Origin: Symbiodinium microadriaticum
Lineage: Eukaryota > Sar > Dinophyceae > Suessiales > Symbiodiniaceae
DNA: 64,000 bases
NCBI GenBank assembly: GCA_001939145.1
Contig: LSRX01000805.1
Location: 122,357-186,356, forward strand
Reading direction: 5' to 3'
A program made the position numbers and the translations under genes. Under the pieces are notes generated by a model. The model had not been told where the DNA came from and made no database searches. It saw only the letters and a program-made list of their open reading frames with translations. Of this stretch, positions 42,455 to 57,059 are shown piece after piece. Each line of letters begins with the position of its first letter. Within the stretch, counting starts at the first letter, position 1.

Positions 42455-43834
42455 TGCTACTATATGTCACTACCAGCATCTATGAGCCATGTCTGCGTGG
42501 GCTGTGCGACTGCAAAGCGGCATTCATGAGGCACGTATCAAAGTCTCTGCTGCACACGTGTAGGGCGGTCGGACCTGCATTGTGACGGCCACTAGGCGTG
42601 CTCGTTCGATATCCTTGTGGTGTGGTCACAGGTGCTCGCAGTTCTACGTTTCAGAAAATCTCTGCAAAGTTGAATCAGCAGCCTCTGGGTGTCGGAGTGC
42701 CTGATGCCGGCTGGAAGGAGGATCCGTTCGGCGTCTGGGCCTGTCCCGAGAGGCCGAGAGGCACCACAACTTGCAAGAGCATGGTAGCATCATCAAGAGA
42801 TGCGCTGTGCCTGAGATGAGGACACTTTTCGTCTGCCCACGGGCCTAGGCAGTAAGCTTTCTGTCAAAGGACTGATGGGCGCAGCTTTGGCATCGCTTGC
42901 ATCGCCCTCGGCCCAACACGTCGAAGTCCCATGAGTGGCTGTGTGACTCCTCTGGGAAGGAAACTCATGGAGTCCACAGAGGGCAAAGGCTGGTGTCCGC
43001 CAACATCCGAGGGCACGGCATGTCTTGGTGACGGCCACGGCTGGGATGGCCTGCACGTGGCAGCAAGATCGCTAGAGATCAGCAGTAGTGTTGCTCACGC
43101 ACGCTCATGCCCTCATCATGCGGCACCTGTAGAGGGCGGCCGTGGCCTGGCCGAATGACTTCGGCAACTGCTCCGACACACAAGTAATTACAGCATGTTG
43201 CAGCGGTGACCGAGATCCGGACTCCAGCGGCTTGCTGGAAGCCTCTGCCTGCACTGTCACAAGACACCACTCGTGATGCCAGCACATCTCTACAATCTGC
43301 TGGGCCATCCTATACCTGCATCTCAGCAATCCTGAGGACTTAGCCTGGCTTTTGACTGGACCTGCCGAAAACACCAAGCACCGACTTTGGCCTTTTGGCT
43401 CCTCTGACAGCCTGGAGCATGCCCAGGTGCAACTTGTCCAGGAAGTTGCCCTGGAAAGGCCTCCACCAATTCCATCGCTATCGGTACATGTGCCGGCCAT
43501 CCGGGTTGCCCTCAAGCACCGCACCCAGTTCCCGTAGTTCGGAGCTCCTCGCAAAGTCGGGGACACTGAAGGCCGCGTTGCTGACAGTTGTCCCAAAGAC
43601 TATCGCACTCCTGGTTCCGGGGTCTTTGAACCTCCCGCAGAGCGTGGCGACGATCCGCCGGCTGCACGATCTGCGTCTGCGGCGATCGCACGTGCCTCGG
43701 CTCCGAGGTGAAGAAGCCTCTGGGTCTTCGCCTCGAGCCCTCTGCTGGACACAATAAGGCTCCTGCCACTGGCACATCATCAAGGCCTCATACAGAGGCA
43801 CTGCGGAAAGAGATCGAAAGCCATTCAAAGTCGG
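42455..43834. other. Stretch upstream of the BTB gene
   Basis: Contains minus-strand open pieces with protein-like sequence (GTTVSNAAFSVPDFARSSEL near 43600, FLDKLHLGMLQAVRGAKRPK near 43430) that may be exons of an unrecognised gene or upstream exons of the BTB gene. No family motif. Confidence 0.3.
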
Positions 43835-46337
<2,503 letters not shown>

Positions 46338-46731
46338 TGGACTTTGCTCGCATTCCCTTGGGTGTCGCCATGGCGCCTTGGGACATTTCAGCTTAGTGGA
46401 GCCCTGCGCTGTGGTCCACCAAGCATCAGGCGGGCCAGCCCGGCCACAGCGCGGCGATCATTACAAAACCCAGTCTTGAGAGCGAGTTGCAAGCATGTGG
46501 CATGCTGCATAACGAGTTCCTAGCCCCAAGGCACTGTACACTTGGGTCTGACCAGAGTGTCTACAAGTTGTTTCTTTCGGTTCCATGTCCAAAAGCTCTG
46601 ATGTATCATGCCGCGAAATGCACGATCACGGCCCACCTTTTGTCAAGCAATAGGTCAGTGAGCACTGCTCACAGCTGCATTAACGATACTACCGGGGATC
46701 TGCAATTTGCAGGCCCCACATCCATTAACCC

Positions 46732-47140
46732 TCACGAGCCCGAGGAGCTCTTGTTCACCACCACGAAGATTAGGATGACTGCGAGGACTGCTGCTAGCAG
46801 CAGCCTGAGTTCGTCAAGCGGAAGCTTTGCCCCGTGATGGGCGAAGGGCAAAGGCTCGCTACTCACAGCAACAGCGCAACAACAGCTGAGAGCGTCAGCA
46901 GCCAATAAACGAACTTCGATCCGCGCCTGGAACAAATGCTGGACTCTCTATGGAGATGCATGGAGCCCACGTGCCTTTGCGAGCGGCTGGCTTGTGTCAG
47001 CTGCGCAGTAGCATCTGGGCGGTGTGTGCAGGTTGCAACAGCATCGGAATCCAACAGCAATTGCGCCTGCAGTAGCGACAGACGAGGATTCGGAGTGGGC
47101 TTCGATGTGGTCAAGCATGTCGCTTTGAACCTGTATGCAG
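46732..47140 (-). CDS. Tail-anchored SNARE (syntaxin-like), C-terminal exons
   Basis: Membrane-fusion protein. Exon at about 47136-47060 carries a SNARE-helix end (IQVQSDMLDHIEAHSESSSV, matching the Q-SNARE pattern VxxQxxxLDxIExH). The next exon (about 46925-46868) reads SRRGSKFVYWLLTLSAVVA and stops at a GT donor. The last exon (46804-46732) gives LLLLAAVLAVILIFVVVNK then a short Ser/Gly tail and TGA. Joined, the two give one uninterrupted membrane helix of about 30 residues at the extreme C terminus, as expected for a tail-anchored SNARE. The N-terminal regulatory domain and the first half of the SNARE helix were not placed; candidate exons exist up to about 48 kb. Class (Qa or Qc) cannot be decided. 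Confidence 0.6.
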
Positions 47141-47199
47141 TGCTTGTCTTTCAGAGCCGCTCCAGAGTTTCCCATGGGAAGCCGCCTTCGCGTGGGTGG

Positions 47200-49877
47200 C
47201 CAGATCTACCATGGCCTTGCGCTCGCCCGCTACGCATGCGCATTCGCTCAGTGCCACCCTTCTGCAAGCCAGCCTGCTGCAGACCTCGAACATCTTGCTC
47301 GATTGTTGATATCTGCAGGACTGCAGGCTCAGTCTGCGTTGACACAGCTGATGGCACAGCCAGTTCAGACCAGACATCGACCCGTGTTCTTGGCGAACAC
47401 GGGTTGGGTAGCATAGTCTGAGTAGCATGGTTCTTTTGAAGAGAGTGTGCTGAGTTTTTGGGCGCAAGGCTCCTGTCGGAAGTTGAGGGAAACAAGACTT
47501 GCCTAGGCCGAAGCCTTTGCAAGGGAGCTGGTGGTTTGATGGTGACGATGATGGAGGCATGTGACATCCATTGTGTTGAGGAAGGCAGGAAGAGAGACAG
47601 AGAAAGGGAGAGACTGTGTTCCATCTGCTCGAAGCCTGCTCGACATACTCGTCCACCATGGCCGCATGAATTTCAGCTTCACCCTGGGCACCGCAGTTTC
47701 GGGTACCCGGAATCAACGGCGTTTGATCGGCAGCGCCTCAGAAATCAGGTTTGCTTCTTGAACCTGCTGTCGTGCAACTCCAATTTCGGCCTCGGGAGCA
47801 TCTCAGGGGAATTTGAGTTGTGAGAAAAGTTGAATGCATGACACAGGTGCAGTCATCAGTCGCACAGATGCGGAGTTCCATCAAGAGTAGCATACGCCTC
47901 TCAGCACCTGGCACCACCGGGCATGGCACCCATCTCGACGTGCTCATTGAGCCTCTTTCCATTAGTTAGGTCAAGCTCTAGGCAGTGCAAATCGACAGGA
48001 ATGACCTGCCTTCCGCCGGAAGATCTGCTTTGAGCAGACTCCCCTTTGCTGGCGTGTGAATGCAGGGAAGTTGCGTTGCATAGGTCAAGATGTAGAGCTC
48101 ATTTAGAGTACAGATGCGGCTTGGTGCGCAGCTGTTCTTCGCGGTCTTTTCGAAAGCCTGGAATGTGGCCTTGAGACTCGGACCACAGCTGCTAGTAGTC
48201 TAGCGACCTTGCCCAACACTTCCTCAAGGTCTGTGGTGGCAAGTTCCAGCTTCTCACCTTTCAGTCTCTACTGTGTTCCCCACTGCCACTTGCTATTTGC
48301 AAGCATGCCAGCTCGGCGCAGCATCTGCTGGGTAAATACCCGAGATCGCTGCTCGCTGATGCTGCCGCCGCTCAGGCAGCTAAGCTGCAAACACAGAAGG
48401 CGCTGTTGGCATCATTCGACAACATTCGACAAGTAGCAGCACTGGCCTTCTGCAAATGCCTCTTCCCTTCATCCACCGCTTGCTTCCCCAAATGAACGGC
48501 TTCTTCCACCTGTCTTGCACACACACGAGCGACTACCCGCTAGGTGCAAGGTCAGAATGAGCACCTTCTTCCGTGACGACTGAAGCTGGACGGACCCGAG
48601 CAAGTGAGTCTGAACAGCTTCCAGCCGCCACAGACTCGCGCGTCTCAGGCCAGGATCAATTTAAATTTGGCCTCTTTGCGGATGTCTGCCGCACAACTTT
48701 GGATCTTCTTGACGGCCTTCCAGGCCCGATCCCCACAGATCCCGTTGAGCTTTCTCTGGCTGTGTTCAAAAAGCGGCAAGCAGCACCCCTTGGCCTCAGA
48801 TACAGCATTTGAGTCCTGCACGTAGGCCTCGTTTGCAAAGTTCAGATTGTTTCGGAGAACCAATCCGTGAAGCAGCAGGGCACTGCAGGCGAAAACCCAG
48901 GGGGGCGGCGGAGTCCCCGTCCCGCGGAGTCCTGATAGACCTTGACGCGCACAGAAACTCCGCAAGTAGAACGGAGCCAGCCCTCAAGAGCTTCTACCGG
49001 TCTGCAGTGGGTTGAGCATGGTTGAGCCCTAACTGCAGCTGGAAATTCAGCATCAATGCTCCCAGTGCAATGCCATGCAAGCAGAGAGTTCAGACAAGAC
49101 ACCCAGGACGCTTCGCGGAAGGGCTCGACGCCTTCGGTTCGCGGGGTTCGACTACAGACTGCCACGTTGCAAATCTTGGCTCGCTTGCTCAGTCACTGGC
49201 TCCACCCGCATACGACATACTACTCAATAAGGAGCCATTCGCTGCAACCGTGTTCTCATGTTGATACCAGTTTTTGCAGTCATTGCAGCTGCACCCTGCT
49301 TCACAAGGAGGCCGAGATAGGTTGAATTTTACTGAGCCTTAGATGCCGCGAGCTACAGGCAAGCCAGTAATCAAAGCTTTCCATTACACGCAAGCAAGCA
49401 AGCAATGAAGTCGGCAATTCAGTCTTGTCACTCTCTCGCGAGGAAAATTCTCCAAATCGATGAGTGAGAAGCACGCGTCAGTAGCACAGCTTGGCCGTCT
49501 ACGGTCAACTTCCCGTGCAAACCTGACAGCACAAGCCGCCTCGAGCAAAGGCTCATCGGAATAGGGCTGCCATGATTTCCGTCAGCCTTTCCTGAATGCC
49601 TATCGCGAGGGTCGACCCAAGTATAAGATAAATCCCTTTGAACAGACTTCCCCTGGTAAAGCCCAGGAGTCCGTGCTTGTGCCAGATGTCACGGACGGTC
49701 AGGCTAAAGCTCGGATACCGCGCAGGATCCACCTTGCGAGGAGGGAGAGCTCTTCGACTCTAGCCTAAACACCCACGAAGCTCATCAAAGCTCGCAACAT
49801 CTCGCAACTGAAGCAGAATCGAAATTCACCTCTTGCACCGCTTTTCGCACACACACACACACAGAGAGCTTGACTGC
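47200..49877. other. Stretch holding unplaced SNARE exons and background ORFs
   Basis: Upstream of the SNARE exons. Pieces such as ISTIEQDVRGLQQAGLQ (near 47310) and CLELDLTNGKRLNEHVEMGA (near 47980-47930) are helix-like and could be upstream exons. A separate piece at 48835-48645 (minus) is also protein-like. An (AC)n repeat lies at 49849-49862. Nothing else is supported. Confidence 0.3.
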
Positions 49878-50963
49878 TCATGGCATGTGGCTTGGAGGAT
49901 ACGTCACATGTAGCTGGCGCTGGTGTTCGCAGCACGGAAGCAGGGTCTGCGCAGGCTCCGCTGACAAGAGCTTGTGGGAAGTTTTAAACCCGTCAAGGCT
50001 ACGATGGTACGATGGCACGACGATACCAACCACTCCAGAGTCCAGGATCATCCAGGATCTAACGTGCGCCGAGAATTCGATGATTCGTGATGCCGATTCT
50101 TGGCCGTGTGCGTGACATGGCCGCATGTCAGCAGGGCAACCCCAACCATCAACCAACCAAGTCTCCCCAATGAGGGCAGATGGATGCATGCAATACTTTT
50201 CGCTGAACTCCAACACGCGTTTTCGGGGAGGTGTCGTACACAAGAGCAACGTACTACAACGTACCATCATCTTGAGCTGCAAGCCTGCATCTTGGTCTTG
50301 ACGTTGTCTCCGGCCATGTTGAAGAACGTGAGGTATGTGCCTCATGCCCACCGTCGCAATTTTACAGTCACCGAGGATGTTTTGCTTCTCGTGATGCAAG
50401 GCATATGTGTGATCTGTGGAACCCATCCATCCTGAGTACGTCCCCCCGAGGGCCAGGCCAAGTGTCGCAGCCTCAAACGTGAGGACATTCGCCTGGTTCT
50501 TCTTCTCCAGGCCTCTCTGCAAGGGACTACACGGAGGTTCCTGTCCTGCTCTGCCGACATCGGACGACCATGTCTTAAGGCTTCGGCTGCGGAGCCAGTC
50601 TAGGTGAGCTTCGAACCACGCAGGTGCATTGGCCGGACTGTTGTCTACGGCATTGTGCAGGAAGCGCTTCCATTCGAAGAAAGCAAAGTTCCAGGAAAAG
50701 TTCCTGACCTCAGCATGAACATCAAGACGTGGCACGTGCCAGACAGCATCCAAGGGGTGAAAGTCTCGGACCCAAAGTCCTGCGGCACCTGCCCAAGCAC
50801 CCGCGAGAATTCCTTGACGAGCCTGGCACCATCGCCCCGTCAGAAAGCGCACTGAATGCAGTTGCAGCAGCACTCTTTTTTCTTGGCCTAGGACGACCTT
50901 TATTTGTCGTGGTGGCAATCTTTTTGTTCTGGATGGTTCAGGACAGCTTCGGGTACAACCCAT
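49878..50963 (-). CDS. Unrecognised 361-residue ORF
   Basis: A 1,086-base frame without stops, with Trp-rich segments (GLWVRDFHPLDAVWHVPRLD, SWNFAFFEWKRFLHNAVDNS) and ATLGLALGGTY near the middle. Another frame of the same strand contains TYLTFFNMAGDNVKTKMQ bounded by plausible splice sites at about 50340-50285, so the true gene may switch frames through short introns. A GGTY followed by TYLTFFN is loosely like acetyl-CoA transporter-type membrane proteins, but that is too weak for a call. No domain named. Confidence 0.25.
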   Translation of the reverse strand: MGCTRSCPEPSRTKRLPPRQIKVVLGQEKRVLLQLHSVRFLTGRWCQARQGILAGAWAGAAGLWVRDFHPLDAVWHVPRLDVHAEVRNFSWNFAFFEWKRFLHNAVDNSPANAPAWFEAHLDWLRSRSLKTWSSDVGRAGQEPPCSPLQRGLEKKNQANVLTFEAATLGLALGGTYSGWMGSTDHTYALHHEKQNILGDCKIATVGMRHIPHVLQHGRRQRQDQDAGLQLKMMVRCSTLLLCTTPPRKRVLEFSEKYCMHPSALIGETWLVDGWGCPADMRPCHAHGQESASRIIEFSAHVRSWMILDSGVVGIVVPSYHRSLDGFKTSHKLLSAEPAQTLLPCCEHQRQLHVTYPPSHMP

Positions 50964-50999
50964 CGGACAGCATCTGTGCTACGTACCTGCACGCCTTAC

Positions 51000-52293
51000 A
51001 GTTCGACCGTGGAAAATTTCAAACGAGACATCATGACCCTGGTTCTGTTTCTGACACGCCTGGCGCGAGATCGAGAAAGACTCTCGATACGACGAGATCT
51101 GCTGCTGCAGACCTCGAGCGCACAAACGAAGTGATCTCCTGGATCTGGCTGCGCCAAGCATGAGTCTGCAGTTCGTCTGTGGTCAGCACCCATATGCACA
51201 CCAAAGCGTTCGCTCCATCCGGTGGCGGCTACCTGGTCAGGTTGCACAATCCATCGCAGGGTGCGCCGCAGAGCTCACTGATGTGCGCTGCCCGCAGTCG
51301 CCTCTCCGGCTGTGCTCAGGGCAACGGCGGTGAAGAGACCACCGTGAGGGCCGAAGCCCAGGTCCCGGAACTGCTCAAAGAGCAGCATGGCAGCTGGAAC
51401 CTGCCATCGGCGCATCACTCAGAATTGTGGCATGCTGCGGCCCGCGAGCACCTTCATGCCCCAATGAACCGTCTCGTTGAGCAGCGTCACCTGTCAGCGG
51501 CCCGGACCCGAAAAGGAACTCTTCTGAAGAGCGGCGATCATGAGCGCCATCTTGTTCACCGTGACGAGACACCGCTGGGCGCCAGTATTTAGCAAAGCCG
51601 AGAGGTGTCCATGTGCCATCGACGGAGATCAAATGTGTTCGGCCCATGATCCGAAGCCTTGAGAAGCACGGCTGATCGAGACTCTATCGGGCGCTGGCGG
51701 ACTCGATTCAGTTGAGGTCCTGGCGCTTCTATCATGCTGCAGCTGTGCTGCTGCGCGGTCCAGCGAGCATAGTTTAGGTACTGGAGGGTGAGATACTTCG
51801 TAGCACCTCGAAACTCGAACGTGTCTGTGGGGCATTGCGACATTGTTACATGCAGACATGCATTATACGTTCTGTTCAGGAACCTCCTTTTGCACCATTC
51901 AGTGCTAGCATCCCATATCCAGCAGCCGTTGGGAATGGCAGGGCGCCATGGTCCTTCCCTCCCATGAGGCTTCAGAGCTCCTCGTGTTCCCTATGCAGTG
52001 GTCGGCCTATAGAGGACCTTTGCGAACAAGGACCGCTCTCGAGAAGAGGTGGCATCTCTAAGCACTGGGCACCATCTGACTCAGAAGACCTATAGAGCTA
52101 GGTATTTCCACTGGGGTCAGTGATTGCATGAGAGACTTGGCTCAGATTGGTGCAAGAAGGTGCTCTCATCGACCCAGCTGCCATGCATCCTAGGGACTCT
52201 ACGTCGCACGTTTCTGCACGGGCCGACAGCCGCTTTGCATGGCGTCCTTTTTGCGCCGCTGTAGTAACAAAACACATCCAGATTGCAAGAGCC
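51000..52293. other. Stretch with unassigned minus-strand ORFs
   Basis: A minus ORF of 84 residues at 51843-51589 starts with Met (MSQCPTDTFEFRGATKYLTL) and looks protein-like. A hydrophobic piece near 51380-51270 (LLFEQFRDLGFGPHGGLFTA) may be another exon. No family assigned. Confidence 0.3.
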
Positions 52294-54543
52294 TCAATCT
52301 GACAGCTCCTTCAAGGCTGTCTTCAAGTTGAGAATTTCCTGCTGCCGAAGTGCCTCTCTCTTTGCAGCATCGCTCTCATCGGACAAGCACTGCTTCGCGA
52401 GCTCCTCAAAGTACTTGTTGGCAGAATCCAGCTGCGTCTCCAGAGAAGTCCGGTCTGCCTGCCTCTGAGCCAGAAGCTTGCTCTGTTGCTCTTTCTTCTC
52501 TTCCAGATGCTGGGAGTCCATCTTTTTCTCAGCCTGGTCGACCCGGGAGTCCTCGATGAACTGCCTGAACTCTTTGTCGGAGGCCTGCTCGGCGGCCGAC
52601 GTCTCTGCCTCTAAGCGGGAGAAATCCCCGAGAAGTGTTTCCAACAGGCTGATGATCCTCTTCTGCTGCGTACCGGCGGCCGCCCTGGTAGCAGCCTGCA
52701 GAAAAGAGGTGCCGCTCTTCTCGTAGAAATCCTGCAGGATTCCCATTGCCTGGGCGACAGCATCTTGTGCCCCTTTCGCATCTTTGATGGTCGCCTTGTT
52801 CTTGGCCTTTTCTTTCTGGCGGAGCTCCGTAGCCTCAGACATTGCGGCACTAAGCTCTGTGATCTGGGCCGAGGTCGCAGCGATCTCTTCAGTGACTTTG
52901 GCCAGCGATATCTGCAGCTGGTCAAGCTCCGCCTGCAAGGCACAAAACTAAGACAAGCCACACAAGCCACTACTTGCCTTGTGCCTCCCTCCGAGGTTGC
53001 CTGCAAATCCCAATGATCCAAATTAGCTGCAGACTACGGAGGCTGAAACGGTATGACCGGAGCTTTTCGCAACCCGGCCGAAACGCTTTCCAGAGCATCT
53101 GTCTGCTTTGCACGAGTTCGGTTGTTGCCGGCCAGCTCCTTCTTGCAGAAGGCCTGGTGCTCGATTTCCGAATCTGCTGTGGCTTCCAGGTTGGCCAGAA
53201 GCTTTTCCAGCAAGCCGTTGATACTGCTCAGATCTGACTTGTGGGGCCCAGCGAGGGCATCGATCTTCTGGAGCAGGAGGCCCAAGTCCTGGCTCTTCAA
53301 ATCGCGAGCACCCGCCTCCAGAATCCTCAAGGCTGAGTCCACTTGGGAGGGCTTCTTGACGGAGCGCAGCGATGCTAGGGACGTCGAGACGTGCAGAAGT
53401 CCTGCAGATCAGCGTCCATACTGTGGCTGGTGCAGCTAGCTCATGCGGGCATGTTCGACAGAGGCTGGAGCATCCTTGCATCTACTTGGCACCCAGTCCT
53501 GCCATGTGCTTCTCGGCCGAGCCGGCAACAGATTTGCCACTGATGATCTCTGTCGCCAGGCTGATCGCCTCCAGCTCCTCTGTCCGCAAAGCCTGGCTTT
53601 TCTTAAACTCGTCGGCTTTGTCTCTGCACTCTGTCTGCAAATCCTGTCGATACTTTTTGTCGGCGGCCAATGTCTTTTGGGTCTCCTCTAAATCTGATTT
53701 TGCCGTTGCTAAGTCCTGCTCGGCTTTGCTCTTGAAGAGGGTCTTTTCGGCTTTGGCTTCCTCCGAGGTCGCGAGCTGGTTTTTCAAGCTCGTCATCATG
53801 AGCTCGTGCGAGCTCTTTTTGGAAGTCTCCATCTTTTCAAGATCTGCCTTTTCCTCCTCAAACTTTTTTTTTAGCTTTTTGAGCATCTTGATCACACCCC
53901 CGGACTGGAAATCATATCCGTTCTTCTCTGGATCAGCCTGCAGGAATGCGGCCAGCACCGTCTTCACCTCCGCTGGGGTGGAAGTTTCAGCTACCCTCGA
54001 TATGGAAGCTGCGGACTCCGCCGCCTCAGTGGACTGTGCGAAAGCTGCTTTTGCTTGAGGGCGGCTAAAATCCTGATCCTTCAAGGTTTGGGTTGCGCGC
54101 CCAATTGCGTCAATCGACTCTTCGTACTCTTTCAAGGTGGCAGAAAAGTCTGCGGCCTCCTGAGCACGCAAAGTCTTGGCATCATCGGTGTCTTTGTTGG
54201 TCGTGAGGATATCTTGCGAATGCATTTGCAGCTCTTTTCCGAGCTTGGAAATCGAAGCCTGGAGCTTCTCAATGCCAGCCGCGAGCTGCTCAGAGCTTTC
54301 CTGCCCCTCTGAAATGGCAGTTGCTTTCTCACCCAAGGTCTTCCCACAAAAAGCAGTGAATTCAGCATGCTGGCTCTTCTCTGCATCCATTTCGGCAACT
54401 CCGTTGGTCTTCATCTCCGCCAGCGCTTTCAAGACCTTGTCAACTGGGGAAGCCTGTGCTGACTGCACCGCTGGCAGCAGCAAGGGCAGCACCCAAAGCA
54501 TTGCGCGGCGCTGGCTGCGCTGGCTGCGCGGGCTGCGCTTCAT
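52294..54543 (-). CDS. Secreted coiled-coil protein, unknown function
   Basis: Three exons. Exon 1 (54543 to about 53486) starts at a Met followed by a basic stretch and a signal peptide (MLWVLPLLLPAVQSAQA; an alternative start is the Met at 54501), then long helices rich in Glu, Lys, Ala and Ser with two Cys (FCGKTLGEK, TECRDKADEF). Exon 2 (about 53368-53070) reads SLRSVKKPSQVDSALRILEA to FCKKELAGNNRTRAKQTDAL. Exon 3 (52938-52294) is an unbroken coiled coil ending LKTALKELSD and a stop. The exon 1-2 junction restores frame using a GT donor at CTGG/GTGCC. Total about 670 residues. Each section has a conserved-looking FC(K/G)K motif, suggesting ancient internal repeats. I recognise the type as common in dinoflagellate gene sets but can give no function. 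An extracellular or vesicle-lumen location follows from the signal peptide. Confidence 0.8.
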
Positions 54544-54609
54544 TTCTGACGGCCTCCGGCCAGAAGGCCGCCGGCTGAAGCCAAGGCTTAGCCCAGGCAC
54601 AAGCCTAAG

Positions 54610-54979
54610 CCTTGAGACTAATCAAATTCATCAAGGCAAAGCATAGCAAAGCATACAAGACAACATCCACCCCATCCCAAGCTGCAGCCTCTGCACAGAT
54701 TGGCCTGTTTTTCCCAGCAGCTCTTTTTCGAGATGCTGGTCTGGCGATCCTGCGGCGTCGTGAACTGCACCTTAGAGCGCGAAGTCATGATTCCACCATG
54801 TCGCCGAAGCAGATCTCGGCAGTTCTCAGGAATCCTGGCGGGTCACTTTGGCTTCCGCGGTGCCTTGCGGTTACTGCAGCTGGGCATCTATGTTGGGCCT
54901 GAGATCGAACCAGGAAGCCGCCATATGCCTGCAGCGAAGGTCTTAAATCATCGGCTGCTCGGGCTGACATCGAGTTGTG
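54610..54979. other. Short spacer
   Basis: Between the secreted coiled-coil gene and the 3' end of the FKBP-TPR gene. It may hold the last FKBP exon, which was not identified. Confidence 0.3.
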
Positions 54980-55009
54980 AGTTGTGAGTTGCTGACATCC
55001 TTGGTGCTG

Positions 55010-57042
55010 CTCTTTTCCTCCGACAGTCTTTGCTGGCACCTGGGTGCTGGCATGCCCTTGTACGGCACGCAGAACAGGCCCAAGACCAAGCCCCGTACTC
55101 CTGCAGATGGCGTCGAATGTCAGCATTCCTTCAAAAACAGCTCAAAGCCGCTCTCAACAGCGAATGACTCTAGACTCGACTTACGGCACAATCTCGGCTC
55201 CCATCTCGGCCTGGGCTCCAGCTTGGCAGCCTCGCGCAGGTCTTCCTTGGCCTTGTTTTCTGCAATTTTTTCCGTGACCGCCAGCTACAAAGCCGACGTC
55301 TGTGTCCTGCTGCAAGAGCCCGCATCCAAGGCCAGCGAGGCCACGGCGGTAGAGGGCCTGGCTGAGAGTGCCAAGCTGCATGTTGGCTCTGTCGCTCTTG
55401 GCAATGGCCTTGGAGTTCTTTGGGTGCAGAAGCAGCGCTGCTTCAGCATGATACCTTGGCATCGCTTGCATTTATTTGCTCACGCAGTTTAACACGGAAA
55501 CCACTCGAAACATTTCTGGTATGTCAAGTCGTTCGTCTGAGGTTTTGATTCTTGACTCAATTGGTGCTGACGACAAATCTGCCTCGAGACATCTACTATC
55601 ATCTACTGATCACTGGAGTGGTGGCTCTGACTTCTGGCTCCTGCCGTCAGCACAAGGCTAGCATAGCGTAAGTGGCTGACCTTGCAGCTTGATGATCTTC
55701 CAGCTTGAGCCTTGGCAAGAACATCCTCGAAGCGACGCAATTGCAATGGTTGCCAACGCAACTCGGCGCAGCTCATGCACTGTGAAAGGTTCAGTTGGCA
55801 AGCCAGCGCCTGTCAAAGTCTGCAGGCAATTCTGCTACAGCCTGGCAGATGGAACAGAACAGTCGGGAGGAGTCGCGCACCAGTGTCTTTCTCGACTCGC
55901 TTCCTCAGGTTGACGTTCTTAGAATCTGCCCAAGGCAACAGCCCAAAAGGCTTCCAAGGTTGCGTCGAACAGCGTCTGACCAGACACCCTCTTCAGCTCG
56001 CGGATCCGCATCTGCCTCAGAGTCAGAGGTTCCTTTGGCTCTTGGCGACTTATGGGCGACTTCCTCGAAGTCGGCCTCGAAGCCCAGAAGCTCCAGTGCC
56101 AGCAGGTAAGAGCGTGCCGCCTGCTCCAAAGTGCCAGCCTGCACGGGTCGGAGCCTCGGAGCCTTGCGAACTCGAAGCCGGCCTGTTCCTGCCTTGAAGT
56201 GGGTATTGCCCTCCTCCTTAGCTTTCGTGGCCTGCACCAGCCTCTCCTCGACAGGGGTGAAAGTCTGATCTGTGGCCCCTTGGGCCAAGGACAACCAAGG
56301 ACAACCCCGCCAGACCTCGGCCGACAGATCCTCTCGGCACACCTCAGCCTCTGCAGAGGGCACTGTGTCAAGAAGCTCCAGCCTTGGCAGTGCTTGGCAT
56401 TGCTCATACATCTCATCCTCTTCTTCACGGGCCGGGCCCACAGCTCAAAGTAGAGGACTCGCTTGCTCTCAACCAGCTTGGCACCTCATCAGGAATCAGT
56501 TTCTCCAACAATTGCAGAGACGAGCGGATACCGGCCCGCCTCCTGCGATGGGGGCATTCCCAAAGGCCATCTCGGGGTGGACCTGTTCAAGCTTCTGGAA
56601 CATGTGAGAAAGTGCAGTTTTTCGTTTCGGCCGCTGCCGTAAGTGCGGCGAACTCGCCGCGCTTCATGGAACAAAGCGCTTGCCTCGGCTCTGCTTGAAG
56701 CACAGGCTGCGGACTCTTTCACTGCTTCAGGCCGCCGCTCCCAAGCTGGTATGACCTCACCTGATTGCAGCCCTATGCCAGACTCTGCTTTCGCGTGGGT
56801 GACGCGTGGCCTTCTCCGAGAGTGAAGGAAAACGGCTCGTTTCTGCCTGGCTCTGATGCGGGCTGACACTACGGGTGACCAGGTCACCTAAGCCTGCTCT
56901 AAGTGGCCCGATAAACCTCTCACGCACGGTGCATTGACTTCCAAACCAGCTCCTACCTCATCAAATCGATGCAGGGACCTCTCGAGTCATCTAAAAGTGC
57001 GCCGTCAGAATCGCCCAAGCGGCATGTGTAGTGCAGCGTGAC
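55010..57042 (-). CDS. FKBP-type peptidyl-prolyl isomerase with TPR repeats
   Basis: Immunophilin co-chaperone type. FKBP pieces on the minus strand: VTLHYTCRLGDSDGALLDDS (57042-56983), SGIGLQSGEVIPAWE (56782-56738, matching GxGxVIxxWE), SMKRGEFAALTA (about 56675), VHPEMAFGNAPIAGG (about 56585, where others have PEYAYG) and RVLYFELWARP (about 56455, the final strand). A linker (LELLDTVPSAE) leads to a TPR region: VEERLVQATKAKEEGNTHFK (about 56250), AARSYLLALELLGF (about 56110), DAVRRNL, YHAEAALLLHPKNSK (about 55460-55415), ALYRRGLAGLGCGLL (about 55360-55310), KAKEDLREAAKLEP (about 55250) and NADIRRHLQ (about 55125). The residues usually forming the drug-binding pocket are only partly kept (the VIPAW Trp is present). 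Start and stop not fixed; more FKBP sequence may lie upstream. Confidence 0.8.
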
Positions 57043-57059
57043 CTGTGCTAAGCAAGGAC

